In this document: in pieces, positions 54,900 through 63,901 of the stretch
Numbering within the stretch: position 1 is the stretch's first letter
Layout: every line of letters begins with the position of its first letter
Assembly: GCF_000729995.1 (NCBI RefSeq)
Contig: NZ_JNFG01000016.1
Coordinates: forward strand, 54,894-118,893
Direction of reading: 5' to 3'
Source: Caballeronia sordidicola
Lineage (GTDB): Bacteria; Pseudomonadota; Gammaproteobacteria; Burkholderiales; Burkholderiaceae
Length of the DNA stretch: 64,000 nucleotides
Made by a program: the position numbers and the translations under genes
Notes under the pieces: model-generated
Told to the model about the DNA's origin: nothing
Database searches by the model: none
The model's input: only the letters and a program-made list of their open reading frames with translations

Positions 54900-56444
54900 A
54901 TGTCGAGTGCAGGGACAGAGAACACGAGCAACGCGGGCAGCAATGGTTGGGCGCTCGATCTCTCGAAGGTCACCAAGCGGTTCGGCGCTACTGTCGCGCT
55001 CGACAACGCGTCGTTCCGCGTCAAGCGCGGCGCCGTTCATGCGTTGCTCGGCGAGAACGGCGCTGGCAAGTCGACGACCGTCAAGCTGCTGTCCGGTCTC
55101 ATGCAGCCGGATGCGGGCAGCATCTCGATCATGGGCCGCAACGTGAACATGCGCGGTCCCAGGGACGCGCATCGTGCAGGCGTGCAGACGGCGTTCCAGG
55201 AGATGACCCTGGTGCGGGACTTGACCGTCGCGCAGAACCTGTTGATGTCTTACGAACCGACTGGCTGGTTTGGCCGGATCCGGCAACGTGAATCACAAAA
55301 GCAGGCCGCGCAATGGCTCGAACGGCTCGAACTGGGCGATATCCGCCCGGGTGCCTATATCCGCGATCTCGCGCTACCCGTGCGCCAGAAGATCGAGATT
55401 GCGAAGGCGCTGGTTCGCCAGCCTGAAGTGCTGCTACTCGACGAACCTACGTCCGCGCTCTCCGGACGTGACGTTGCGTGGTTGTCGAGAAGGATCGAGG
55501 AATTGAAGGCGCGTGGGGTGACCTTTGTGTTCATCACGCACCGGATGCAGGAAGTGCGCGAGTTCTGCGACAGCCTCACGGTGTATAGAAACGGCCGCGA
55601 CGTGGGTGCTTTCGATACCGATTCGATCTCGGACGACGAAGTTATCCGTCTCGTGATCGGCCGTTCGATGGACGCCAAATATCCGCCTAAAGTGGCCACC
55701 CCGTCAACGCTTCAGACTCCGGCAATGGAAGCGCGCGGCATCAAGGTGGATGGCGTGGTCAACGACTTCGACCTGACGTTGAAGGCAGGCGAAGTGCATG
55801 GCATCGCAGCGCTGCAAGGCATGGGACAGCGCGAGATTTTCGAGGCGTTGTTCGGTGCCGAGTTTATCGACGCGGGTCAGATCCTGATCGATGGAAAACG
55901 AGTCACGCTGACCTCGACCGCCGATTCGCTGAAGGCCGGGGTATCGACGAGTTTCCTGCCGGAAGATCGCAAGACCGAAGGTTTGTTCTTGCGTCTGCCG
56001 GGTGGGGAGAACATCTCGCTGCCGGTCATCAAGCGCTTCACGCGCTTCGGCCTGATCGACAGAAAACGCGAGCAGGCCGCCATCAAGCGGGCGCTCGCGC
56101 AAATGGAAGTCAATTCGCGGGCAGTCTACAAGCCATGCCTCTCCTTCTCGGGCGGAAACCAGCAGAAGATCGCCATGGCGAAATGGCTGCTGACGCAAAG
56201 CCGCGCGTGGCTCATGTTCGACCCCACGCGCGGCGTTGACGTGGGAACCAAGCATCAGATCTTCGTGCTGATGCGTGCGTTCGCGGCGGCCGGCGGCTCA
56301 GTGCTGTTCTATTCCACCGACGTGCCGGAGCTGGTCAATGTGTGCGACCGCGTGTCGGTGGTGTATCGCGGGCGCAATGTCGCGGAGCTGGCGGGCGAGA
56401 CGCTCACCGAAGAGAACGTGATGCGCAAGATGCTTTCAAGTTGA
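54900..56444 (+). CDS. sugar ABC transporter ATP-binding protein
   Basis: A 514-residue duplicated ATPase of the RbsA type with Walker A GENGAGKSTT, LLDEPTSALSG, and in the second half LSFSGGNQQKIAMAKW and a modified Walker B (LMFDPTRGVDVG). The second Walker A is degenerate as usual (LQGMGQRE). It sits 18 bases after the binding-protein gene and powers the fused permease that follows. Confidence 0.94.
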   Translation: MSSAGTENTSNAGSNGWALDLSKVTKRFGATVALDNASFRVKRGAVHALLGENGAGKSTTVKLLSGLMQPDAGSISIMGRNVNMRGPRDAHRAGVQTAFQEMTLVRDLTVAQNLLMSYEPTGWFGRIRQRESQKQAAQWLERLELGDIRPGAYIRDLALPVRQKIEIAKALVRQPEVLLLDEPTSALSGRDVAWLSRRIEELKARGVTFVFITHRMQEVREFCDSLTVYRNGRDVGAFDTDSISDDEVIRLVIGRSMDAKYPPKVATPSTLQTPAMEARGIKVDGVVNDFDLTLKAGEVHGIAALQGMGQREIFEALFGAEFIDAGQILIDGKRVTLTSTADSLKAGVSTSFLPEDRKTEGLFLRLPGGENISLPVIKRFTRFGLIDRKREQAAIKRALAQMEVNSRAVYKPCLSFSGGNQQKIAMAKWLLTQSRAWLMFDPTRGVDVGTKHQIFVLMRAFAAAGGSVLFYSTDVPELVNVCDRVSVVYRGRNVAELAGETLTEENVMRKMLSS

Positions 56445-56483
56445 TGGGCTTATGAAGCTCGTTCAGGCAATCAGAGGTTGACC

Positions 56484-58583
56484 ATGAAAATTGCAATAGC
56501 ACCGCCCGAAAGCGAGGTCGTCCGACCCGGTGCGCATGTCGGTTTTCGGGCGCGTGTGGATCATTATCGTGGCTTGATCATCGCGATCGGTGCGCTGCTC
56601 GCGATGATGATCGCGTGGATATCGTTATCGGCCACGCCGGTCGGGCTGTACGACGTCGGCTCCGTGATCTCCAGCAGCACGACGCTTGCGCTCGCCGGGA
56701 TTGGACAGACCATCGTTGTATTGAGCGGTGGTTTCGATCTGTCCGCATCGGCAGTGGTGTCGTTGTCCAACGTGCTCGCGGTGCGCTTCGTGCAGGGCAC
56801 GCCGATCGAACAATGGGGCGGCGTCGCGTTGATTCTTGCGATTGGCGGAGGCATCGGACTCGTCAACGGCGCGTTGATCGCATGGTTCCGGCTCCAGTCG
56901 ATCGTGGTCACGCTTGCCACCATGTTCATGGTGCAAGGCCTGACGCTGCTGATCCAGAACAAACCGGGCGGCAGCATCGGCGATCAGTTCGGCGCTTTCA
57001 TCACCTCCGATCTCGTGCCCGATAAAGTCCCCATGTCAGCGGCCGTGCTGGTCGTCGCGCTGCTTGTGTGGACCTTCGTCAAACGTACGCGCTTCGGCGT
57101 GGGCCTGTATGCGCTCGGCAGCGATCCCGATGGCGCTTATGCGAACGGCATGCCTGTCAGAGGCTACCGGATCGCCACCTACGCGCTCGCCGGCATGTTC
57201 TACGCGGCTGCGGGCTTGTATGTATCGGCACAGACGGGGTCCGCTGATCCGCTCGTGGGCCGGCCGTTGCTGCTCTCCATGTTCACGGCTGTCGTGCTGG
57301 GTGGCACATGGCTAGGCGGCGGACGAGGCGGCTGCGTGGGCACGGTGTTCGCTGCGATGACCCTGATGATCACAGTCAATATCCTGCTGGTGCTCAACGT
57401 ATCCGCGTTTTTTACGACGATCGCTGAAGCGGTGATCCTGATCCTGGCGGTGCTCGGGTCGTCGGTCGGCAAGCAGTCGGCGGCGCATCATTGCGCGCGC
57501 TACGCCGGACGATGGTTCACCGCGTGGACCACCGGAACGCGTGCACGCAATGACCAGGGCGCGCGGCGCGTGAAGTTCGAAGTGGAGAACTTCCGTCCGA
57601 TAGAAAACACGGAGCTCAAGGGGCACGTGCTGGGCGACTGGATCGAACGCAATCGCGAATGGGTCAAGTACATCGTGCCGGCGTATCTGCTGTTCTTTGC
57701 GGTGATCGCGATTACCGGCGTGGTCTATGGCCCGGGCGTGCTCGTAAGCGCCAACTTCTATACGAGCTTGCTGACGCTGACCTTGTTCCTGGCTGTTCTA
57801 GGGCTTGGGCAAGGCGCGGTGATCCTGACCGGTGGACTCGATCTTTCCGTGCCCTGGCTCATCACGCTATCGGGCGTGTTGCTGACCGGGCTGACGCATG
57901 GCGTCAACGAAGCCGCGGCGTGGGCCGTGCCGCTGGTGCTGTGCGCAGGCTTGGCTGTAGGCGTGTTCAATGGCGTGGGCGTAGTGGTGCTGGGCTTGCC
58001 GCCGATTGTGGTCACACTCGCCGCTAACGGCTTGTTGCAGGGCATTACGCTGATTTATTGCAACGGTTCGCCGCAAGGCTGGGCGCCGTCGGCGATCAGC
58101 AATTTCACAAACGGGCGTGTGGGTCCCTTGTCGCTTGCCGCGTGGTGCGTGCCGTTGTTCCTTGCATTGGCATTGTTGCTGCTCCATCGCACGGCCTTCG
58201 GGCGTCGCGTCTATGCGGTCGGCAACTCGCAGGTCGCGGCGAAGCTGTCAGGCGTGCGTGTCGGCGCCACCCTGATCGCGGTATATTGCCTTTCGGGTTT
58301 GTGTTCCGCTGTGGTGGGATTGTTGCTTGCAGGCTTCAGCAGCCAGGCGTTCCTCGGCATGGGCGATCCGTATCTGCTGCCGTCCATTGCTGTTGTGGTC
58401 GTGGGCGGCGCGTTGATCACCGGCGGCCGAGGTCACTATCTCGGTGTGTTCGGCGGCGCGTTGCTGCTGACTGCGCTGGGTACGCTACTCGCCGGCACCA
58501 CGGTGCCGCCGGCCGTGCGCGACATCATCAACGGCCTTGTTGTACTGGCTGCCGTGATTACGTTGCGCGATAAAAAAGCTTGA
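56484..58583 (+). CDS. fused double sugar ABC permease
   Basis: A 699-residue protein made of two complete RbsC-like permease domains, about residues 20-340 and 390-699, joined by a polar linker. Each half has its own copies of the family motifs: GQTIVVLSGGFDLS and GGRGGCVGTV in the first, GQGAVILTGGLDLS and GGRGHYLGV in the second. Most CUT2 importers use one roughly 330-residue permease as a homodimer or two genes, so a single chain fixes a pseudo-heterodimer. I chose the ATG at 56484. Confidence 0.92.
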   Translation: MKIAIAPPESEVVRPGAHVGFRARVDHYRGLIIAIGALLAMMIAWISLSATPVGLYDVGSVISSSTTLALAGIGQTIVVLSGGFDLSASAVVSLSNVLAVRFVQGTPIEQWGGVALILAIGGGIGLVNGALIAWFRLQSIVVTLATMFMVQGLTLLIQNKPGGSIGDQFGAFITSDLVPDKVPMSAAVLVVALLVWTFVKRTRFGVGLYALGSDPDGAYANGMPVRGYRIATYALAGMFYAAAGLYVSAQTGSADPLVGRPLLLSMFTAVVLGGTWLGGGRGGCVGTVFAAMTLMITVNILLVLNVSAFFTTIAEAVILILAVLGSSVGKQSAAHHCARYAGRWFTAWTTGTRARNDQGARRVKFEVENFRPIENTELKGHVLGDWIERNREWVKYIVPAYLLFFAVIAITGVVYGPGVLVSANFYTSLLTLTLFLAVLGLGQGAVILTGGLDLSVPWLITLSGVLLTGLTHGVNEAAAWAVPLVLCAGLAVGVFNGVGVVVLGLPPIVVTLAANGLLQGITLIYCNGSPQGWAPSAISNFTNGRVGPLSLAAWCVPLFLALALLLLHRTAFGRRVYAVGNSQVAAKLSGVRVGATLIAVYCLSGLCSAVVGLLLAGFSSQAFLGMGDPYLLPSIAVVVVGGALITGGRGHYLGVFGGALLLTALGTLLAGTTVPPAVRDIINGLVVLAAVITLRDKKA

Positions 58584-58601
58584 TTATCGATGGAGCTACC
58601 C

Positions 58602-59552
58602 ATGCGCAGACGCGTTGCAGTGATTGGATCGGGACGAATAGGCCGCGCGTGGGCAATTGTGTTCGCGCGTGCGGGTTTCGGGGTCAGGCTGCATGATGCC
58701 GACCGCGCGATGCTCGGCGGCGCGATTCCGTCTATCCGCCGCAGTGTGTCGGATCTCGCCGAATATGGGTTGATCGACGAGCCGGAAGAGCAGATCGTGT
58801 CGCGTGTCACGGCATGTGAACAGCTAGCGGTCGCGGTGAGCGATGTCGACCTGGTGCAGGAGAACATTGCGGAGATCGTGGAGGTCAAGCGCACGTTGTT
58901 TGCCGAACTGGACAAGCTGACACGCCCCGATACGCTGCTGGCCAGTTCGACCTCCGGCTTGCCTGCCTCCACGTTCACCGAGGCGCTGGAGGGCCGCGCA
59001 CGGTGCCTTGTGGCGCACCCCGTGAATCCGCCTTCGCTCGTGCCGCTGGTCGAGCTATGCGGTGCGCCGTGGACGTCACCGGACACGCTGGCCCGTGCGC
59101 GTGCGCTGTACGAAGAAGCGGGTCAGCGGCCGGTGACCGTTGCACGCGAGATCCCGGGTTTCTTGCTGAACCGCCTGCAAGGGGCGCTTCTCGACGAAGC
59201 ATTGAGCCTTTATGCGCGAGGTTATGCAAGCGCCGCCGATCTCGACACCGTGATGCGCGACGGCCTCGGACTGCGCTGGTCGTTCATGGGACCATTTGAA
59301 ACCATCGACCTGAACGCGCCCGGCGGCGTGACAGATTATGCCGCGCGTTATGGCGCGATGTACCGCTCGTTCGCGAAGGACAGCGTGCCGTTCGACTGGT
59401 CGCCCGACAGCATCGCAAGACTCGATGCCGAGCGTCGCGAGGTGTTGCCGCTCGACGAGATAGAAAACCGTAGCCACTGGCGCGACCGGCGGCTGATGGC
59501 GTTGCTCGCGCATCGCCGCGCAACGTCGAAGTCCGATGACGACAAGAGTTGA
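58602..59552 (+). CDS. 3-hydroxyacyl-CoA dehydrogenase-like oxidoreductase
   Basis: A 316-residue NAD-dependent dehydrogenase of the HCDH fold, closest in layout to L-gulonate 3-dehydrogenase/lambda-crystallin and carnitine dehydrogenases rather than fatty-acid enzymes. GSGRIGRAW binds NAD, STSGLPAS and the catalytic His in AHPVNPP follow, and the C-terminal domain has IPGFLLNRLQGALL. I chose the ATG at 58602, with GGAG 6 bases upstream. It would oxidise a 3-hydroxy acid to a 3-keto acid, feeding BKACE. Confidence 0.9.
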   Translation: MRRRVAVIGSGRIGRAWAIVFARAGFGVRLHDADRAMLGGAIPSIRRSVSDLAEYGLIDEPEEQIVSRVTACEQLAVAVSDVDLVQENIAEIVEVKRTLFAELDKLTRPDTLLASSTSGLPASTFTEALEGRARCLVAHPVNPPSLVPLVELCGAPWTSPDTLARARALYEEAGQRPVTVAREIPGFLLNRLQGALLDEALSLYARGYASAADLDTVMRDGLGLRWSFMGPFETIDLNAPGGVTDYAARYGAMYRSFAKDSVPFDWSPDSIARLDAERREVLPLDEIENRSHWRDRRLMALLAHRRATSKSDDDKS

Positions 59553-59567
59553 TAACCGGAGACAGCC

Positions 59568-60470
59568 ATGATCGAAACCCGTCTGATCGTCGATGCCAAC
59601 AATCATCTCGGCGAGGGACCGCTGTGGGATGTGAAGGAACAGCGCCTCTACTGGATCGACAGCACTGCTGCCGAGATCAGCAGTTGCCGCGCCGACGGCA
59701 GCGACATACGGCGCTATTTCGTGCCGCGCCACATTGGTTCGATGGCGTTGCGCGAGCGCGGCGGCGCGGTGGTTGCGCTCGCGAACGGCCTGCATTTCTA
59801 CGACTTCGAGACGCAGACGGTCAAGCTCATTGCCGACCCGGAGAGCGACGACCCCGAGACGCGATTCAACGACGGCAAAGTGGACCGGCGAGGGCGGTTT
59901 ATCGCTGGCACGATGGCGTATGACTTCGACCGTTACGACGCCGATCGCGGCCAGCGTCCGACCCGCAGCGGCGGGTTATATCGGCTGGATGTGAATGGTG
60001 CGGTGACGCGTCTGGATGGTGGCATCATTTGTTCGAACGGTCCTTGCTGGAGCCCGGACAACCGCACCTTCTATTTCACCGATTCCTACGACAGGAAGAT
60101 GTTCGCATACGACTACGACATCGAGACCGGGGCGGTGGCGAACCGGCGGGTGTTTGCATCGGCACACGATCTGGCGGGTACGTTCGACGGCGCGACGGTC
60201 GATGCCGAGGGCTATCTCTGGTCGGCGCTCGTGTTTGGCGGACGGATCTTGCGATTTGCGCCGGACGGCAAGCTTGATCGCACAGTGGAGTTTCCTGTAC
60301 GAAACCTCACGAGCGTGATGTTCGGCGGTCCGAACCTGGATATCTTGTTTGTCACTACCATGGGCCGGCCCATGTGGGGCATTCCGCAGAAGGAGCGCGA
60401 TAAGGGCGGGTTGTTCGCCATCACCGGGCTGGGCGTAAAAGGTTTGCCTGAACCCAGGTTTGCAGGATAG
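59568..60470 (+). CDS. SMP-30/gluconolactonase family protein
   Basis: A 300-residue six-bladed beta-propeller of the SMP-30/regucalcin/gluconolactonase family, which opens sugar lactones with a divalent metal. The metal Glu lies in LGEGPLWD, the Asn in RFNDGKVDRRG, and the Asp in YFTDSYDR, with FDGATVDAEGYLW later. GGAG lies shortly before the ATG. It is the last gene of the run; opening an aldonolactone formed by the periplasmic or cytoplasmic oxidase is the likely job. Confidence 0.93.
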   Translation: MIETRLIVDANNHLGEGPLWDVKEQRLYWIDSTAAEISSCRADGSDIRRYFVPRHIGSMALRERGGAVVALANGLHFYDFETQTVKLIADPESDDPETRFNDGKVDRRGRFIAGTMAYDFDRYDADRGQRPTRSGGLYRLDVNGAVTRLDGGIICSNGPCWSPDNRTFYFTDSYDRKMFAYDYDIETGAVANRRVFASAHDLAGTFDGATVDAEGYLWSALVFGGRILRFAPDGKLDRTVEFPVRNLTSVMFGGPNLDILFVTTMGRPMWGIPQKERDKGGLFAITGLGVKGLPEPRFAG

Positions 60471-60477
60471 GGGCGGA

Positions 60478-60499
60478 CGTGTGCGCTTCAGCGCGCACG
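60478..60499. terminator. bidirectional hairpin terminator candidate
   Basis: CGTGTGCGC and GCGCGCACG form a 9-base stem (one G-T) with a TTCA loop, between the convergent SMP-30 and lipoprotein stops. It lacks a clear T run. Confidence 0.45.
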
Positions 60500-60518
60500 G
60501 CAACTGTCCCTAGCGGAT

Positions 60519-60719
60519 TCAGTACGCTGCCCAATGCCCGCGCACCCACACCCACTGGTTGGCTTCCCATTTGTAGTGTCCTTTCACCCAGTGGTAACCC
60601 GGCGCAGGTTGCGCCGGAACCACCTCAACAAGCGGCTCCGGGCGTGGCGGGTGTGCGGGTTCCACTACGCAAGCGGTGAGCATGATACTAAGGAGTCCAA
60701 TGCTGAATACATGTTTCAT
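60519..60719 (-). CDS. small lipoprotein with aromatic repeats (YXWQXX-like)
   Basis: A 66-residue lipoprotein: signal peptide with lipobox LTAC (acylated Cys17), a Pro-rich spacer, then YHWVKGHYKWEANQWVWVRG, two copies of the W/Y-rich WxxGxW-type repeat common in Burkholderiales envelope proteins. Function unknown. Residue composition and position suggest anchoring in the outer membrane. It is convergent with the SMP-30 gene. Confidence 0.85.
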   Translation of the reverse strand: MKHVFSIGLLSIMLTACVVEPAHPPRPEPLVEVVPAQPAPGYHWVKGHYKWEANQWVWVRGHWAAY

Positions 60720-60775
60720 TTTTAACTTTTCCCTGGTGAATTTAATGACGCGACTGGCTACCAGTCATTGTGTCG

Positions 60776-61924
60776 CTAAGTCCGCAGCAACCTGCTGGAC
60801 ATCGGGCTCGCAGTCTTCTGTGTAAAAAGAGTTGCCCTGACGTGAACCGGATCGAGGCCGAAGGTCTCCCCTGCCGCAGCGGCAATCAGGCTGTCGAGCC
60901 CGAGTGTCGGCCGCAAATCCCGTCCCTGATACAGAGCCGACGGCGCGAGCCCGGGCCAGTCCGCCAGAATCCGGCCGCCTTTCACCGCACCGCCCAGCAG
61001 CATCGCGGCAGACGCCGTACCGTGATCCGTACCGCCCGTTCCATTCGCCGTTGCCATGCGCCCGAACTCGGTCGCGACCAGGACGGTCGTGTTCGCCCAA
61101 TGCTCGCCGAGACCATCGCGCATGGATGCCATCATCGTGTCGAGCGCCTTCAGTTGCGCGCCTAGCCGCTGGTTCTGCGCGCTATGCGTATCCCATCCGC
61201 CAGTCTCGATCATCGCAATGCGCGGGCCGTCGCTACGGCCGAGGAAGCTCGCGGCCAGCTTGCCGAGGCTCGCCGGGTCCTGACGTGCGCCGGCATCGGC
61301 AGCGAGCCCGCGAGCGTCCATCGCCGAGCTCCAGAGCGCATGAAGCTGCGGGTCTCCCGAATAGAGTTGCGAGACGCGCACGAGCAGATCGTCGGGCGCC
61401 TGCGGCAGCGCGGACGGCGCATACGACGTCACCTCCGCGCGGCCGCGCAGCGCCAGCGGCACAGTGGGCGCGAGCGCGATTGCATTGGCCTTGGATGAAG
61501 GCAGCATCGACACCAGCCGGTTCAACCAGCCATCCTTCATCTGGTAAGGCGCAGTGCCACCGGTTTCGAGCACGTTCTGGCCGTCGAAGTGCGAGCGATC
61601 GCGGTATGGCGATGCAACTGCATGCACGAACAGCGCCTGCTGGGCGGCGTACATCTTCGCCGTTTCGACAAGCGACGGATGTAGCGCGAAGGTCCCGTCA
61701 AGCTTTGTTGCTGTAGACGGATCGATAGCTAGCGCCCCGCGCAGGCTTGCATAAGCGGGATCGGCATACGGCACCACGATGTTGAGACCATCGGCGGCGC
61801 CACGCTGGATCACAAACACAAACCGCCGGTCGGACTCCACCGAAGCAAACGCCATGCGTGACCCGACCAGCATTGCACCGACGCCTGCACCGGCGCACCA
61901 CAAGAAATTGCGACGCGTGGTCAT
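60776..61924 (-). CDS. DUF1501 domain-containing protein
   Basis: A 382-residue exported protein of the DUF1501 family (sulfatase/alkaline-phosphatase-like fold). A Tat signal is present (TTRRNFLWCAGAGVGAM). Conserved blocks include RGAADGLN, GWDTHSAQN, TEFGR and the GTDHGTASAAMLLGG motif near the C-terminus. DUF1501 and DUF1800 proteins usually occur as a pair and are proposed to act together in the periplasm, with unknown chemistry. AAGGAG lies 8 bases before the ATG. Confidence 0.93.
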   Translation of the reverse strand: MTTRRNFLWCAGAGVGAMLVGSRMAFASVESDRRFVFVIQRGAADGLNIVVPYADPAYASLRGALAIDPSTATKLDGTFALHPSLVETAKMYAAQQALFVHAVASPYRDRSHFDGQNVLETGGTAPYQMKDGWLNRLVSMLPSSKANAIALAPTVPLALRGRAEVTSYAPSALPQAPDDLLVRVSQLYSGDPQLHALWSSAMDARGLAADAGARQDPASLGKLAASFLGRSDGPRIAMIETGGWDTHSAQNQRLGAQLKALDTMMASMRDGLGEHWANTTVLVATEFGRMATANGTGGTDHGTASAAMLLGGAVKGGRILADWPGLAPSALYQGRDLRPTLGLDSLIAAAAGETFGLDPVHVRATLFTQKTASPMSSRLLRT

Positions 61925-61928
61925 CGTG

Positions 61929-63353
61929 TTATCTCCTTTGGAAATCGGGGGAAACCAGCAGTAGCGCGAGTGCGGTCGGCGCGCTTTCCGCACGAGATAG
62001 TTCGGATGCCGTAGCATCGCTCAGCGAACCCGCGAGCAACTGGTTGCCGAGTGTGCGCGCATCGAGCGTATCGCCGATACGCGATGCAAACCGCTGCGCC
62101 GTCTCCACCCGGCGCACGAGCGCATCGGGTGCGGCCCAGCTTGCGGCTATGTCGTCGTAGCCCGCGGGTGAACCCGGCCGCCACACAGGCTGGCCGAGCT
62201 GCGTCAGCAAGGGCGCGACCTGTATGTTGCCGAGAGTGTTGAGGCCCAGTCCCCGCAGCGAGGACACCGTCCAGTCCCACGGTGTCTTGAACTTGGCATC
62301 GACTGGCGACCACGCTTCAGGCGAATCGATCAACACCTGGTACACGCTGGGCAGGTCGCCGTTCGTCGCGCTGAACACGCCGGCCAAACGATCAACCAGC
62401 GCGGGCGGCGGGGTATCGGCGACAAAATGCCGGGCGAGCTTGCCCGCAATATGCTGCGCAGTCGCGGGCGAGGCAGCCAGATCGTGCAGCACGGCCAGGG
62501 CTTGCTGCTCACCGGGCTGATCATATTGCCGGTTCATGATCGTGCGTGTCCCCGGCTCGTGCAATGGCTGACGAAACACGAATTGTCCAGGCGCGGCAGC
62601 ATCATTACGCTGGGCGCCTGCGCCCATGCCGCCCATTGCACCGATGCTCCAGCCCGTCAGCGCACGGGCGAACTCGGTGACGTCGTTTTGATCGTAGCCG
62701 CTGCGCACGCCAAGCGTATGCAGCTCCATGATCTCGCGAGCCAGGTTTTCGTTGAGGCCGGGCTTGCGGTCGGGGTGGCGCATGGCAGCGCGTTCGGCCG
62801 CCGGACTATCGGGGCCCACCGAGCGCGCCTGATCGAGGAAGATCTGCATGGCCGGATGACGTTCGACAGCGATCAGCATGTCCTCGAAACGGCCCAGTAC
62901 ATGTGGGCGGATGGCTTCTACTTCGAACGAGCCGGCAAGCATGGCCACAGGCTGCTTTTCCACCGATACCGCGAAATGATTCGACCAGAAAGCCACCAGC
63001 CGTTCGACAAACGGTGTGGGCGTTTGCAGCGCGCTCACGAACCGGGCGTTGACTGCTGCACGATAAACATCACGGAGTTTTTCGTTATAGGACTTGCGCA
63101 CCGCCTGCTTGTCGTCGGCCTCGGCGTTGCGGATGGCGCTTTGGCGATCGGCGAATTCGGCCGCGAGCGCACTGCTTGAAGGTTGGTCTCCTAACGCTTG
63201 CGGCATCGCCTGATAACTTGCGCCGGAGAGCTGGCTCTTGAGCCAGCCCTTCGGATCGGACGGGGCTGTTTCGCCCGCACGGGCACCGAGTCCGAAGCGA
63301 TTCAGCGCGATCGCGGCCGGGGTCACGGATGTCACAGATGTCACGTCAGCCAT
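61929..63353 (-). CDS. DUF1800 domain-containing protein
   Basis: A 474-residue DUF1800 protein, mostly helical. The LNRFGLGAR start, RLVAFWSNHFAVS block, NENLAREIMELHTLGV motif and LLVSPDFQRR end are family hallmarks. I placed the start at the ATG at 63353, with GGGA upstream; a GTG 12 bases earlier is possible. The gap to the DUF1501 gene is only 4 bases, so the two are one operon. No signal peptide is evident, which fits co-export with the Tat-signal partner. Confidence 0.92.
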   Translation of the reverse strand: MADVTSVTSVTPAAIALNRFGLGARAGETAPSDPKGWLKSQLSGASYQAMPQALGDQPSSSALAAEFADRQSAIRNAEADDKQAVRKSYNEKLRDVYRAAVNARFVSALQTPTPFVERLVAFWSNHFAVSVEKQPVAMLAGSFEVEAIRPHVLGRFEDMLIAVERHPAMQIFLDQARSVGPDSPAAERAAMRHPDRKPGLNENLAREIMELHTLGVRSGYDQNDVTEFARALTGWSIGAMGGMGAGAQRNDAAAPGQFVFRQPLHEPGTRTIMNRQYDQPGEQQALAVLHDLAASPATAQHIAGKLARHFVADTPPPALVDRLAGVFSATNGDLPSVYQVLIDSPEAWSPVDAKFKTPWDWTVSSLRGLGLNTLGNIQVAPLLTQLGQPVWRPGSPAGYDDIAASWAAPDALVRRVETAQRFASRIGDTLDARTLGNQLLAGSLSDATASELSRAESAPTALALLLVSPDFQRR

Positions 63354-63427
63354 GGCTGTTCCCACGAATCGAGTTGCTATGTTGCTTAAACGATGGGGCC
63401 GCGTGAATCCGTCGGTGCGTCCTGCGT

Positions 63428-63901
63428 TTATTTTTTGGGCGGCGGCCCGACATGCAGCGGGCCGTGCTGCTCCAGGGCATCGACGAGTTTGAGCCGTTCA
63501 TCGGGCGTCAACGTGGAGGCAAACTCAGCCACCGTTGCTTCGACCTGTGCACGCACGGCAACATCGGCTGCGCGGGTGCGGGCGAGCGCTGCGTCGAGCG
63601 CGGCGCGATCGAATTGCGGCGCAGCGAGCGCCTGCACAACATCGATTCGGCCCGAACGCGCATCTGTGATCAATGGCAGGCTCTCACGGCGTGTCTGCCG
63701 CAGCGACTGGCGCAACTGGTCCTGGCGATCCTTGGGCAGTTCAGCCGCGGCGAAGCGCAAGCCGCGTTGCTGCGCGAGCACCTCGGTCTGCTGCTTCGCC
63801 ATCCATCGATACGTCCCGCCCGCTATTGCCCCGAGCAGGAAGATGTTGAGCACCAGCGACACGATCAGCAGTGTCTTGAGCCGGGTTGTCGGCATGGTCA
63901 T
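63428..63901 (-). CDS. periplasmic heavy-metal sensor-like protein (CnrX/CpxP-like)
   Basis: A 157-residue protein with one N-terminal membrane anchor (TLLIVSLVLNIFLLGAIAGG) and a helical periplasmic part with the LTPDERLKLVDALEQHGP ending, as in the Metal_resist/CnrX family. Members sense metals or envelope stress for an ECF sigma/anti-sigma system. GGAG lies 7 bases before the ATG at 63901, which overlaps the stop of the preceding gene by four bases. The DUF1800 gene follows 74 bases later. Confidence 0.85.
   Translation of the reverse strand: MTMPTTRLKTLLIVSLVLNIFLLGAIAGGTYRWMAKQQTEVLAQQRGLRFAAAELPKDRQDQLRQSLRQTRRESLPLITDARSGRIDVVQALAAPQFDRAALDAALARTRAADVAVRAQVEATVAEFASTLTPDERLKLVDALEQHGPLHVGPPPKK

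Noticed and set aside
51939..59552. Carnitine degradation by BKACE plus an HCDH-like dehydrogenase
   Set aside because: Carnitine dehydrogenase with BKACE is a known pair, but the sugar ABC transporter, lactonase and IorAB neighbours fit a sugar acid better. Not excluded.
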